DNA of 64,000 nt from Thysanoteuthis rhombus (lineage: Eukaryota > Mollusca > Cephalopoda > Oegopsida > Thysanoteuthidae). The stretch's first letter is position 1; every line of letters begins with the position of its first letter. The translations under genes were made by a program, and so were the position numbers. Of the stretch, positions 47,491 through 60,061 are shown piece after piece. The notes under the pieces were generated by a model, which saw only the letters and a program-made list of their open reading frames with translations, was not told the DNA's origin and ran no database searches. The stretch spans positions 41,084,825-41,148,824 of the forward strand of contig OY735215.1 in NCBI GenBank assembly GCA_963457665.1, read 5' to 3'.

Positions 47491-47899
47491 ATAAGTCTCA
47501 GAAATAAATTAGGCACTTGTGAAAGGAATGAAATGTATGAGCAAGAGGAAGAATAAAATGAATAATGTTTTATTCATACAATTTCTTGTAGCAGAGGAGA
47601 GGGTCTTTGGCTTGTGTTATTGAGCATAGCATAGAGATTGGTTTTCTCCTTTGGAGGATTAATGATATCGCCATTTGAGGATCTTGCCATGGCACCTAGT
47701 AGCTTATGGCACCTCTCATTCCCAGATAGTTACCCATCTAGTTTATCACCAGGCTCAACATTGCTCAACTTCAGTGATTTTATAAGAACACAATTTGGCC
47801 ATACGATTATGCTTTATAGAAGGGCTTGAAAGACTGATCTAGTCCTATATGTAGAATTGGAGAAAGAAGAAGAATGGAATCATAAACAAACAACGAAAC

Positions 47900-48345
47900 A
47901 GGTCTGGTTAGTCCCTCAATGAAAACTATCATGCAACAAATGTCTTTTGGCAACATGCTAAGTTGGGGGAGATCAACAAGAAAAATTGGAATAAGGGGTG
48001 ATCAATGAATAGGTTTCTTCTCTTGCTTTTTGTTTGGCAGTGATCACAAAAAAGTCTGGATTTTCATAAAACAACCAGACATACATTGAGTGATCAATTT
48101 AGCATAGAGCAACATTGCAAACTGGACCCTCCCCCCAGAAAAATATTCAACATACTGAGGGATGGAAATTTAAAGAAACAAAAGTACATTATTTGTAGAC
48201 ATTATAATTAATAAATGTTTAGATTTTCTGCCCTCTAGCTCTATTGCTCTAGCAGGTATGCATGACATACATAGCCAGCTAGATCAACTTGAAAACTGAA
48301 AGAGACTTGTGTTGACAGTTTTGGTTAATGGTTTCTAAACAAAAA
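47900..48345 (+). repeat. Rep-A copy, second of three in a row
   Basis: This is near full-length, from ACAGGTCTGGTTAGTCCCTC to TTGACAGTTTTGGTTAATGG, about 445 bp. Confidence 0.8.
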
Positions 48346-48359
48346 TAGAAAATTACTTT

Positions 48360-48700
48360 AGACTCACAACATCATATGGAGAGATCATGAGACTTCACAG
48401 TATATTTAAGATAAACTAGAGAGATATCATCGAATCCCACTGAAAACTCAAATGGCAATGGGCTGGTCATATTGCAAGAATGACAGACAACTACTAGACA
48501 TCCAAACCCACAACGTGGATCCCTAAAGATCTTATGCAAAGGTGTGGCCAACAGAAAATAAGACGGCATAACCAAATAAGTTTAGAAATTACTGGCTCTG
48601 CAAGCCCATCACAGGAAGGTCTGGTCAATCTGAGGGAAGGTCTATGTCCAGCAACAGACACTAAAAGGCAGCGACTGCTGCTGCTGATGATGATGATGAA
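48360..48700 (+). mobile_element. RTE-type LINE 3' end between Rep-A copies
   Basis: The plus strand reads Trp-Gln-Trp-Ala-Gly-His-Ile-Ala-Arg-Met-Thr-Asp-Asn-type codons with indels and ends in GCTGCTGATGATGATGATG. It lies between two plus-oriented Rep-A copies. Confidence 0.75.
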
Positions 48701-48804
48701 GAAAAATGTCAGCAGAGAACAAAAAATATCTAAATAAAAACTATGCAAAAAGTGAAAAAACTGAAAAAAAAAGATTAGCCAGAAAGGAAAAGTTTAATAA
48801 AACA

Positions 48805-49245
48805 TATCTGGTTAGTCATCAGACCATCACATGACCAATGTCTTTTGACAGCATGCAAGGTTGGGAGTGATAAATAAAGAAATTGGAAAGATGGGTGACC
48901 AATGAATAAGTTACTTCTCTGGCCTTCTGTTTGGCATTAATCCCTAAGAAAGCCTGAATTTTCAAAAAACAAGTGTGAACGCAGCCACACACAAACCAGA
49001 GGATCGATTTAGCATAAACTTCGCATAGCAAATTGAAACTCCCATTAAAAACCCATTTTGAGGGGTAATTTTGAAAAAAAAAATGAGAAGAAACATTTTC
49101 AAGACATAAGAAGTAAACAGAAAATTGCAGCCTTTACCTCTATTGGTACTGTCAGTACACATGATAGGCAGATGAATAGATAGCCAGCAAAACCAGTTTA
49201 AGCACTGAAGAAACCCATGCTAACAATTTTTGTTCACAGTTTCAA
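48805..49245 (+). repeat. Rep-A copy, third of three in a row
   Basis: This is near full-length, from CATATCTGGTTAGTCATCAG to CTAACAATTTTTGTTCACAG, about 440 bp, and follows an RTE scrap. Confidence 0.8.
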
Positions 49246-49607
49246 ATATGATAAAAATAAGCCAAAGAAACAAGACAAAATGTTCAAAAAGTTAGAAAAA
49301 AAAAAATTGTTTTATATAGTAGAGGAAGTATGAGTTGGCTATTCTCATTTCCGAGTATATCATTTACTTTGAAATATTTAATGAACAAGGGGCAAAAAAA
49401 ATAATGAAAAGAAAGAAAGATTATAGAGAAGAGGAAGTCATTGTCAAATAAAAAAAAAAAGGGATCGATTACTACCCACCGACAGAAGAGGGTGGTACCG
49501 TCTGATTCAGGGGTCCTGAAAGCGCTTTTTCACGGCAGACAAGTCTAATATTGGCAATAATCTTACAAAGTGGCCACTGGAGGTAAGGGGTGTTAATCAT
49601 GACCGCA

Positions 49608-49858
49608 ATAGGTGATAAGTCAAGCATAAATCACATAAGCAGTTAATATTTTTCTAAAAGGATTCATCTAATGAATTTGATATTAAGATCCAAGAAAATA
49701 AATTTGTTTTTATCAAAAAGAAATATTGCCAAAGCAAAAGTCAACCATAAGTCACTTATAAGCGGCTAATATGTTTCTGAAAGGGTATACCTATCCAACT
49801 CGATATTAGTATCGAAGGAAATGAATTAGTTTTTTATTTCACATAAAAAATATTGCCA
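49608..49858 (+). repeat. Tandem duplication, two diverged units of about 125 bp
   Basis: Unit 1 (49608-49733) and unit 2 (49735-49858) both run CATAA(A/G)TCAC, a TAAGC block, TTTCT(A/G)AAAGG, GATATTA and AATATTGCCAAA. The segment just left of it (49465-49600) is richer in GC than its surroundings and shows no recognised repeat. Confidence 0.6.
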
Positions 49859-50738
49859 AATCATATCGTTTCCTTGAGACCTGATAGCTCATGCTTTGAT
49901 ACCTGGCACCTGTTCATGGCCCGATGGTTTGGGACCCTGGTATGATGAATGAAGGAAATATATTTTCTGGTGAGAGAAAGAAGTACTTCACCAAGAAGCA
50001 AAAGAAATATTGACCAAGGATTTGAAAGGAAACGGATATATTAGAACAAAGAAAGCACAAAATCAAAGGAATCAAAAAGACACTCTACAAAGATTGAAAG
50101 GAAAATGATTTCGAAAAATCCCAGAGAAAAATACTCTTATAAAAGGAAGGCAAAAATAGTTTTATAAAAATGAGAAAGATAAATTATTCCAATGAAAGTG
50201 AAAAACAGTCTTACAAAGGAGCAAAAGAACAGATTTGCGGAGAGGAGAAAGATAGATTATTTTAATGAAAATGAAAAATGTTGTACAGAAATACATAGGC
50301 TATTTTTGATACGTAGGTGATTTTTTAACAATGGAAATATAATAAATTGATACAGGAAGATAGATTTTGATGATTGATATTTCACATGTACCTTGATAAA
50401 TGAATAAAAATTGAGTTGAGTTTATGTTATAGCTTGAATATAAATGTGAGAAGTTTGTACATTTGTTTCAGAGGATGGTTTTGTTTACAATGTAACTATA
50501 ATGACAAAGTGGAACCTATTCTCAGCCCATGTACATTTCTTCTGATTTTTTATGTCAATATATAATTTTCTTAGGGTTGTAAAGTGATGGGAAGCCCACA
50601 CTTCAGGGGGTCCAAAGTCAAGGAAAATTTTTTCTACATTAGAATTGAATTAAAAAGTTTTGAGAAAAAAGCATTTTTTAACATTTTAGAAGTGGGGCTT
50701 TATATAACCATAATGTAAACCTTGACTCTTACTTTCAG

Positions 50739-50739
<1 letters not shown>

Positions 50740-50776
<37 letters not shown>
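50740..50776. repeat. (TA)n microsatellite
   Basis: A clean run with no recognised module attached. Confidence 0.9.
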
Positions 50777-50777
<1 letters not shown>

Positions 50778-51334
50778 CGAGCCAATAAATTTAAAAAGTT
50801 TTTTAGCCTTCAGTATGCATTGAACAAACAACACTAAAAACAAATTTGCAACAGAATTATAACACCTCATTAACATTGGACATACATATATATATCCAAA
50901 GGTTTCTACAGCTGCTGGGATATATATCTCCCATAGATCTTTTTAGAAGGATACTGGGACATTTCAATTCAGACATTATGTACCTTGATAAGTTAGTCTT
51001 GAAAGGGTTAAATAACCATAAAAATATGAAGAAAGAAAACTAAAAAAATACATTTTCAAGATAAACTATGCAGAACCTATTATTTAATGAATCTCAATGA
51101 GTAAAAGTCTAGAAAAGATTCTTAAAAAAAAAAACACTGCAGATTAATAATTTCTCAAAAATAATCAATGTGTTTTACGTTTGTTTTCTGTCACTTTTAA
51201 AAATCATTCATGACTAAATATACTAATAGAACATACCATGAAAAGTCTGTTCACAACTAAGTGCCAGAGTCAGCTGATATAAATGAATCTAATTTCTAGC
51301 TGCTATGACGAATTTTGAAGGGAATATTGTTTTT

Positions 51335-51462
51335 AATTATCTCTATGAACTAGACAAATTCAGAAAATACTGGCTCTGTGGTGCCCACAGTAGAGAAATG
51401 TGAAGAATCCCAAGAAAGGTGTCTGCCCTATGACGGACAATAAAAGACTGATGATGATACAT
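51335..51462 (+). mobile_element. RTE-type LINE 3' end, 125-bp scrap
   Basis: This holds only the last coding piece, ending CCTATGACGGACAATAAAAG and GATGATGAT, which is the terminal motif of the family. Confidence 0.6.
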
Positions 51463-52587
51463 TCAAAAATCATACTTATAATATATAGTTTTGTACAGAT
51501 AATTCAAAATAATATACATTTGAAAATTATCATGAAGGAAAATATCAAGACTTATTCATAATACTGCTAAGACTAAGGTAGGCGATCAAAATGGCGACTA
51601 CATTGTATTGCCAGATGTTTTTTTATCTAGATTTAAATGTTTTTGGTTGTGATGATTCTTAATAAAATGATTCTTAATAAAACAAGTAATTTATTAATTC
51701 AATTCATAGCAATGAAATATTTATCATTATATATTTATATTACTATCTATCATAATATATTTATTTTGATATCCATAGTCATTTACTTACAAGAATATAG
51801 CTATAAAAAATCACGCACTCATCTATTTGAGGATAGGCACTAAGAAGCCTAAAGCTATTTTATCAGGTTAGTTTTAATAATTCAAGTATCCTAATTTTCA
51901 GTTTTTTTCCAAGTCTCAGCTTAACATTTCAAGAGCTTCTATGACATTATCTCCATTCTAATGTAACAACAAATTTTAAAACCCTATAACTGTTTTCATT
52001 AGCTGTTTTGATCTATTCCAATTCATCATTACTTTGATGCTATAACAGGAATCGGACAAAACAGAGATAAAACGATACAAACAGTTATACAAATGAACAT
52101 CCGAATTTGCACACATGGCTTTTATATAGATAGATATTTCATACACAGTCATTTTTGTCCACACAAATGCACTATAATCTCAACAATGATAAGAACAATA
52201 ATAACAGCTATAATAAAGAAAATGATTAATATATCTAAATTAGGATTGAGATTCCCTGAGAGAAGCAATAACAGGAAAAACCAAAGTGGAAAGGAACATT
52301 TTTTACTTCTTTATGGCCAATGGGACCCTGCATTGTTCGGATTTTATAAATGAAGGCAGGTTTCCAGGCAAGAATCACAGATTTCCTAAAGAGCCCTGAG
52401 AAAGATGTAACAAGGAGTGGATAGCTCAAGGATGAGTTTGTCTGGAAGCAATCTTCACCTGAAATCACAAGAGTGATAAGTTTGCTTTTAAAGGAATTTC
52501 TATTCATTTCTCATTTTTTCTCACACATCCCAAGGCTAAATTTGAACAAAAAAATTTTGCTTATCAGGATTTCAAGGAAACATTGTT

Positions 52588-52589
<2 letters not shown>

Positions 52590-52655
<66 letters not shown>
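52590..52655. repeat. (TA)n microsatellite
   Basis: 66 bp with one TACA interruption, followed by a Rep-D module. Confidence 0.9.
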
Positions 52656-52770
52656 TCTAGAAAGATTTACAGCTCAGAAAACTGAACACATTAAAAACTT
52701 TCTTCAATTTTTTTTTGGTGGTCATTTCAGACACTTATTTCCCATTTTATGAACCTGAAAATTGTAGTAA
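52655..52770 (+). repeat. Rep-D module attached to (TA)n
   Basis: TTCTAGAAAGATTTACAGC follows a 66-bp (TA)n run and continues with the ACACATTAAAAAC and GACACTTATTTCCCA blocks of the family. Confidence 0.7.
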
Positions 52771-52864
52771 AATGTTCCTTGCCACCTATGTTTTTCCTGT
52801 ATATACACAACATTCTATCTAATAAAAGGCTTCTTCATTCTATATACATATATGGCATTCCATC

Positions 52865-52975
52865 AACTTGAAGGCTGCTTAGACAAAAATACCAACGGCT
52901 TGGCAAAGGCTTGGGTCATCTTGGCTCACTGAGCTACTGAGGAAAGGCACCAAGTCTAAAGAGTGAACAGATATT
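52865..52975 (+). repeat. Rep-G copy
   Basis: ACGGCTTGGCAAAGGC, CTGAGCTACTGAGGAAAGGC and CCAAGTCTAAAGAGTGAAC match 21060-21185 in the same orientation. Confidence 0.5.
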
Positions 52976-53029
52976 TTACAGTCAGACGATAACGTTTGAA
53001 TGAACACTATTACTTCAAACAAGGGATGT

Positions 53030-54205
53030 AAAACAATGAACAGGATATGCGAGCTAAGAGTAACCAGTTTGAAAATTTCCCAGAAGTTACTCCCTGGGAG
53101 GGGAAGCAAGCCATCAGACAAACAAAAAAAGAAAGGCCCCTGGACCAGATAACATCACCATTGATGTACTAAAAATAACTGGTAAAGTCATTACTAGGAC
53201 TAGCTATTCTATCCAACTTAAGCCTCAAACAGAGTAAACTCCCAGAAATATAGAACACTGCACTCGTGATGCTATTATATAAGAAAGGGAACCCTAAAAA
53301 TCTAAACAACTCCAGTTCAATGAGACTACTCAACTACATCTTCAAATTTTACACCAAAGTGATCATCAATCAAGGCTTGCTTTAGAAGAAGCTATGTGAC
53401 CATCGACCATTTCCATTCAGTAAATGAAATAAAAGCAGCAGAACAGAAAATATCATTTGCTGTAGCACTTGTTGACTACAAGAAAGCCTTTGACTCAGTA
53501 GAAATCCCCAACATATGCCAGAGTCTTGCAACATATTTACTAACACAGCAATTCCTTCATCAGGGCTACATAAAGACTTAGAGACCTTTCAGCAGAAAAA
53601 AGGCCAAGACAAGACAATAGAAGCCCAATCAGACTCTTCACAACCAGCTTTGAGATGATCTTTCAAAATCTAAACTGGGAAAATAAAGGAATCAAAATAG
53701 ACAGTGAATACTGAAGAGATCGTCCTTTTTACTGAAAAACTCCATGACTTGTAAAGAATGCAAGGCAAACTAAATGGAGAGAGCAAGTAAAAAAAATAAT
53801 TGTCACGTACAACATGTAGTGGACAAAGATGCATCAGTAGAATAGAAAACATAGAGCTGAAGACAGAGAAAAGGAAGATCCTATCAATACTAAAAAGAAG
53901 AGTATACAATGAATGCATCCTTTCGATAGTAACCTATGGAGCGGATTGACCCTCAGACTGAGAACCACGCAACATGCAAAGAGAGAACCATGGTCAACAT
54001 CAGAGATCACAAGGTAGCTGTCAATGTGGATCCCTAAAGATCAAAACTATGACTGGCAAAATATGAGATGGTATGACGAACTCAGCTAATTCAGAAAGTA
54101 TTGGCTCGACGACACTCATGAGAGGTTTGTTGAGTCTTAGAGAAGGTCTATACCCAACAACAGACACTAAAAAGTCTAATGATAATCATGATGATGATGA
54201 TGAGA
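53030..54205 (+). mobile_element. RTE-type LINE, 1.2 kb with RT motifs
   Basis: This is the longest LINE piece of the window. In order it shows an alpha-helical Lys-Gln-Ala-Ile-Arg-Gln-Thr-Lys-Lys block, Met-Leu-Leu-Tyr-Lys-Lys-Gly-Asn, and Asp-His-Phe-His-Ser-Val-Asn. It then shows the RT core Ala-Leu-Val-Asp-Tyr-Lys-Lys-Ala-Phe-Asp-Ser-Val-Glu (first catalytic Asp), and much later Ile-Val-Thr-Tyr-Gly-Ala. It ends in ATGATGATGATG. The region that should carry the second catalytic Asp pair is deleted or scrambled, and stops occur throughout, so it is inactive. It lacks the N-terminal endonuclease. Confidence 0.85.
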
Positions 54206-54559
54206 GAAATTGATAACAGTCTCAACATAAACCAACATATTTATCAAATTATAAAAAAATTATTCAAATATTTTATATCATTAACAAAGTGCATCTAAAA
54301 TTTATTATAGTTCTCATTCCTTTTCAGATTTGTGTGTTTTATTAAAAAATTTAGTCACACCACATTATCTTTGTTACTTCAATAAAGACATTTTCATTGA
54401 AAGACTTATTTTTACAGAAATTTCTCGCTTGCGAGGTTTCCAATAACATCTAAATTTGTGAAAATAAATATTAGCTTACAGTTCACTGGAACAGACAGTA
54501 ATAAATCATTATTCATGACTTAATTTTTTTCCCTTAAACGTCTTGCCTGAAATGTGTCC

Positions 54560-54960
54560 ATTTCATGTTGAATAACCATGGCCATCAAAGGTGGTGGAGA
54601 GTTCTATCCTTTTTTTATGTGTTTGTGTGTTTCAGTGCTGCTGTTTTGTTCTCAGACTTGAAAATTACCGTCAGTACTCCACTAGACCAATCCTAAAAAT
54701 GTTTTTTTTTTTTTTTTTTACTTTTTGGGCCTCATTTTGACAGGTTTATCAATAACATCTAGATAGTCCAGAATCAAGATGTTTGCTTGTTTTTTTTAAC
54801 TCTATTTCAGATGTTTTCCGGTGGAAAATGCTAGTGATGTCTTATCAGAATTTTTTTCTGACAATATCTATTTTTTGATGGAATTGTTTCACATAACTTC
54901 AAATTTTGAAGCTATTGTTGTACAATTAACTGTGATAGCGAGATACATTTAAATCAGTAA
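54560..54960 (+). repeat. Rep-B copy
   Basis: ATAACCATGGCCATCAAAGG, CGTCAGTACTCCACTAGACC, CAATAACATCTAGATAGTCC and AATTTTGAAGCTATTGTTG are in family order. Confidence 0.75.
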
Positions 54961-55067
54961 AAACTAGTCTACCTAACCACCCTAACAGGTGGAGTGAATT
55001 GATGTCCAAGACAGGAATTCATAAAATTGAAAGATAAATAGATGGAAATCAGATAACATTTAATTTG

Positions 55068-55094
55068 AAAAAAAAAAAAAAAAAAAAAAAAAAA
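55068..55094. repeat. Poly(A) run
   Basis: About 27 A residues with no recognisable element directly upstream. Confidence 0.85.
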
Positions 55095-55264
55095 TCAATT
55101 ATTTAGAAGATTCAATTAAAATAACAATTTAATTTTTTTCTTAATTCAGTTTATTTTGGTGAAGTATGGCAATCATATATCATTGAATTTTTTTACCTCC
55201 ATTTAATTTTTTGTTGCTTTTTATTGCAACTTAACTCAGGTTGAGAACCCTTCAGCTGTGAGTA

Positions 55265-55400
55265 AATAAATCAACTACATGAATTGGAATGAAGAATGAG
55301 TTCCAAGTTGGAATCTAACTTGTGACCCTCTAATCTAAAATCACTCTCTATCTTGATCAAGATGGAAGTAAATAGTAGCAAAAAAAAAAAAATATTACTC
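55265..55400 (-). repeat. SINE-like repeat, inverted partner of 55470-55640
   Basis: The minus strand contains AGAGGGTCACAAGTTAGATTCC followed by TTGGAACTCATTC. The plus-strand block at 55590 reads AGAGGGTCATGTGTTCAATTC followed by TGGAACTGACTC. Confidence 0.45.
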
Positions 55401-55469
55401 TTTACTATGCTTCATCAAATAAAATGAATAAGACTGAACTGAACTGCCATTTAATTACTAACCGTGTAA

Positions 55470-55640
55470 AAAAACGTTACTATAAGGCATGAGTTTGAAG
55501 TTTTGAGTTGGACTGGTACTTGCCACTAAGTTCAAGAAGTTCAGTGATAAGAATAGTCACGCATTACGCAAGCCAGTCTCCGGCATAGAGGGTCATGTGT
55601 TCAATTCTCACCTGGAACTGACTCTTTAATCTTATCGGTG
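55470..55640 (+). repeat. SINE-like repeat, inverted partner of 55265-55400
   Basis: It contains a B-box-like GTTCAATTC within the shared AGAGGGTCA block. It lies head-to-head with the copy 100 bp to the left, so the pair can fold. Confidence 0.45.
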
Positions 55641-56219
55641 TTGTTAATTCACTCCTACATAAGACCATGAATTAACCTTTTTTTTTTAGGTTTTATTTAT
55701 CTAATGAAAATCGTTATGGCGCATCAATTTGCTAAATATAAAAAACTTTTTGGAGTATTTTTTTCCCATGCTATCAACATTTTTTCGACCGCCACCCATA
55801 TGCTTCCCTAGTATAAGTTGAAATAAATACACCGAAAAAGTCTCAAGACACTGATCATCATTGAATAGTTTACATGAAAGGTTCTGTATTGAAGGAGCAT
55901 ATGACCACATTGCAATTAGATTTATCTTATTTCATTCTTTTTTGCTTTTCATACAATGGATACATTTGTTGTGCGAATCGTGGCTCAGATGCCTTACTAA
56001 TTTCAATTTCCTCTTGTAATAAATACATTTGCGGATTAAATATTGGTAGACCTCCTTTGGGCCGTCAGCAGGAACTAACAGAAAACCTTTCCCAGGAGGG
56101 CAGGTTTTCACCAAGTCCAAAAGGAAAAAAAAAATTCATATTGCATCTATATATCCATGAAATATCCATGTATAATACATTGATTTCATGTAAATCAGTT
56201 TAATACTATCAAAGTTATA

Positions 56220-56545
56220 AGTAAGTTGCCATTACAGTCAATAATTGAACTACCATAGCTTCAAGATTTGAAGTCTTGTAAAAAAAAAATACAATCAAAG
56301 AATAAATATGGTCAGAATGAATTCTATTTATGACATCACTGGTGTTTCCAACAGAAAAACATTTATAGCAATAGAGTAAAAAAAAATAATCTAGGAATAT
56401 ATAGATTCCAGAGAATTTAGATGTTAATAACAAGCCCGTCGAAAAATCTTTAAAAAAAAACAAAAAAGATTCCAGAAAGAGTTTTGGGGAGCACTGATAC
56501 CAATTTTCAGTCTATGGACAAAACCGTACAGCCACATAAACAAAC
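56220..56545 (-). repeat. Rep-B copy
   Basis: Inverted blocks are CAGTCAATAATTGAACTACC, AGCTTCAAGATTTGAAGTC, ATGAATTCTATTTATGACATC and GGGGAGCACTGATACCAA. Confidence 0.7.
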
Positions 56546-57479
56546 AAATTAGTGCACATATGAAAAATAATAGACATCTTTGATGGCTACAGTGGTTCAA
56601 TTGAAAAGTGAAGGAGATAAAATGGCCCCTGGGTATAGCGTGAATTCTGATAAAAAGAATGATATCACCATTTATTCCCAATAGTAATTATGAACATTAC
56701 CTTTTATGCCACATAACTTCAAGACAATAAAATTACTTTTGAAAAATATTCTCAGAGTAAATCGATATTTGATTACCAAACAAGTAAGTATCTTTGACTT
56801 CATTTCAAGCTACACAAGTTTTTTCTAGTGAATACACTTTTATATGAGCCGTGTGGTTCCAAAACGAAATTTTTATTCAGTATTAACATTTCCCTCCCCT
56901 CCTGACAACTAATACAAAAGTCAACAAACAATTGAACAAGATTTTCTATTTGTCTCCGATCAAGAACTTTAAATAACATAGAGGAATATATGGAGTGTGT
57001 GGTTCTTAAACACTATAAGCAGCATTTAAAGGATGAATATGTTTAATTAAATTAAAAATCAAGTTCTTAATTTGAACTTTCCATTTTATTGAAATCTTAA
57101 ATACTGCATACATACATACATACATAAAAGAGTTGTAATAAGAAAAAAAGATTTAAATCCAGAATTTGATTTTTAATTTAATCAAACATTCATGTTTTGA
57201 ATGGCAAATTGTATTTTGGAACCACACCCTTCATATCTACTAACATAATACGTATCATGCCCCAATTTTTTACCATAGCATTTCTCAAGAGAGATAACAA
57301 TTCAATGCTAATTATAGAATAATCTCCTTAGATTTTTTTTAAAATGTGTAAAAAATGCAAATTAATTCTGGTTGAATATGAACAAGAAAAATCAAAGCAA
57401 CATGATGTTTTAGCTAGTTTTAAAATGCTGCAAAATTATTTAAATACAGCTATCATTCCTTGATGGCATGGCTAAACTA

Positions 57480-57494
57480 GTGTGTGTGTGTGTA

Positions 57495-57539
<45 letters not shown>
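57480..57539. repeat. (TG)n passing into (TA)n
   Basis: A compound run, TG-rich for 26 bp and then TA. Confidence 0.9.
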
Positions 57540-57541
<2 letters not shown>

Positions 57542-58024
57542 CCAAAGAGGAAGAAATTCACAGTTACATGCAGATTAATGAATAGATAGATAAGGATTTG
57601 ACAAGATAGAAAGACAAATGAAACAATTATAATATATACTAGTGTAATACCCATACTTTTCTGTATGAAATGAAAATGTAGATAAAGATACTAAAGCATC
57701 TACAATAGACCTAACAGAAGATTTTCAGCTTAATATTTAGCATTCTTATAAAAACCATTCACACGCATAAGAAGTGTGTAAAAATATTTATTGTAGTAAA
57801 GATATTTATACAGATTTACAAACTTTATCAAAATCCCGATGTATAGTGTACTCAGACAGGATATAGAATGCACTTCTGCTGAATCTATGATGCTGAACAA
57901 ACACTGAACATTTACGACACCAAAAGGACATAAAGCCAAAATGATAAATAGAAAACTGTCTTCAGAAGGGTCATTAATATTCGAAAAATTTTCCGGACAA
58001 TTGAACACCATCTTGTTGTTTGTG

Positions 58025-58085
58025 TTTTGTCAATACAACATTTCAGCTGATTCATTCAACGTTCTTCGCAAGGTGTACTATCTGA
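58025..58085 (+). repeat. Rep-F copy
   Basis: TGTCAATACAACATTT, CATTCAACGTTCTTCGC and GGTGTAC align with 35968-36030. Confidence 0.4.
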
Positions 58086-58344
58086 ATGTGATGAACAAAA
58101 TTTTTCCAGCGGAAAGATTCTGTTTACCAACCATCACATATTACACCTGAAAAAAAACATAGAATGGATCAGTTGAAACCTGATGTTAACGACACAAACA
58201 ACAAGAGAGAGTTCAATCATCCAAAAAGCTCTTTGAAAGACATGAAGCACTTTAAAAATTTGTTTCTCTGCAGCATGAATACACAATAAAATCTACATTA
58301 TGAAAAACAAAAAGATATGATTTATAAAACTATAAAATGCAACT

Positions 58345-58780
58345 ATCATCATCATCCTTCTAGTATCCATCATTAGGCAGAGACCATCCCCAAGATTTGC
58401 CAGACCTTTCTATCATGGGTGTTGCAGAACCAGTACTTTCTGAACTTGTTTAGTTTGTCATGCAATCTCATATTTTGCTGGCTGCATTCTTCCATATGGT
58501 CTATAGGATCTATATTGTGAGTCGTGATATCAGACGGTTGTTAGCCATTCCAGCAACATGACCAGCCTGTTGCCATTTGAGTTTTCTAATGGTTTCTATA
58601 TCTCGCTGACCCTTGTCTTTTCTCTAATACACTGTGCTGTCTTGTGATCTCTCCATGTGATGTTGAGCATGATTCTCTCATGTGCACGTTACAAGATTTT
58701 CAGCTTGAGGGTCAGTCTTTTGATTATGTTCCACATATCAGCTCCATCAGTGGAAGGATACGTTGGTTTTGAACCTTTGT
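58345..58780 (-). mobile_element. RTE-type LINE 3' end
   Basis: The tail ATCATCATCC is followed by family sequence (CAAGATTTGCCAGACC, ATGGGTGTTGCAGAACCAG, TGATCTCTCCATGTGA) and reaches the AGCTCCAT block. Confidence 0.75.
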
Positions 58781-59087
58781 TTTTATGGGTGAAAACTTGG
58801 GAAATCCAATAATATAAAATGCAATTATGAATTACTACAATAGATAAGATAAATGAGTCAATCAATATTCCTGTGATGTACTCTGAGGAACGCTGAAAAC
58901 AGAAGGTGTCTTTCATTTTTACCCCCACTGAGGAAATAAAGAAATTATATATTTCTTTTGTCTTCAGATATGTAAGATCAAAAATACTTTCTCTTTTCAA
59001 GTCCATTCTGCATCAGAAATTTTTCAACATCATATCTTTTCAGCATCTTGGCTTCTGCTAAAGAACATTTGATGTCTTATCTGTACA

Positions 59088-59089
<2 letters not shown>

Positions 59090-59134
<45 letters not shown>
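59090..59134. repeat. (TA)22 microsatellite
   Basis: A clean run with no recognised module attached. Confidence 0.9.
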
Positions 59135-59137
<3 letters not shown>

Positions 59138-60061
59138 CCAGGAATGATACAGATAAAATTTGAACATTTCCACATTGTTATACTGATAATCAGTCAAGAT
59201 GTTTCAAAAAAATAACAACGTTACATAGTCTGGGATCCTTAATTAACATAACATATGCAGAAAGAAAATGAACAAAAAATCAATAAAAAAGAAAATTTTT
59301 ATCATTGAAATAAAGAACATCCTCGATATTTCTTGCGTAAAACTTTGTGGTTAATGTAATTAAAAACCTGACTGATTCGTACTTTTTAGTTCATAAACAA
59401 AAATCCAGATGGACAGACAGAATTAATTTGAAAATATTTCAAGAGATATTGAAGCAGGAGAATAAGGCTACTATCAAGCCGATATCAATTGATATTAATT
59501 GCCTGACAATGAGAGATTGTAATTGAGATGGTTAGGGAATAAATATGAATTAAAGTATTGCCTGGAGGAAAAACTTCAAATATAACAACAAAGGAGAGCA
59601 AATGATATTTTATAAAGATTTTATAGAATTAAATAAGGGGACATTCCCATAGATGCAAATGTAAAATTGACCCGAAATGACCTCTGTTGACCAAGAATGA
59701 CCTTCATGGTCAGCTTTGCATTATGTATAACCTTTGACATGGGAAGATTTACCCCATGTCAAATTTCAGCTTCATATATTCAAAACTGAGGCCAAAAACT
59801 TGAAAAATTGACTATGAATGATCAGAGATATCACTGGTGACCCCAAATGACCTCAAAGGTCTACCTCACATATCCTGTGTCATAAGGTGATGTTTAGGTA
59901 GCCTCCTTGTCAAACAGGTCTCATTGTTTTAGCATAAAAAAGGCACAAACAAACCAAAAACGAGCAGAGGGCTCAAAGTATAGATTTAATTAGTCTGAGA
60001 TAGGAACAGATGGAAGAAATATACTGACTGATACACATCCAAACAATAAAAATATATACTA

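Noticed and set aside
52235-52507. Minus-strand 90-codon frame with a possible acceptor at GATTTCAG
   Set aside because: No donor in a sensible place and no recognised similarity.
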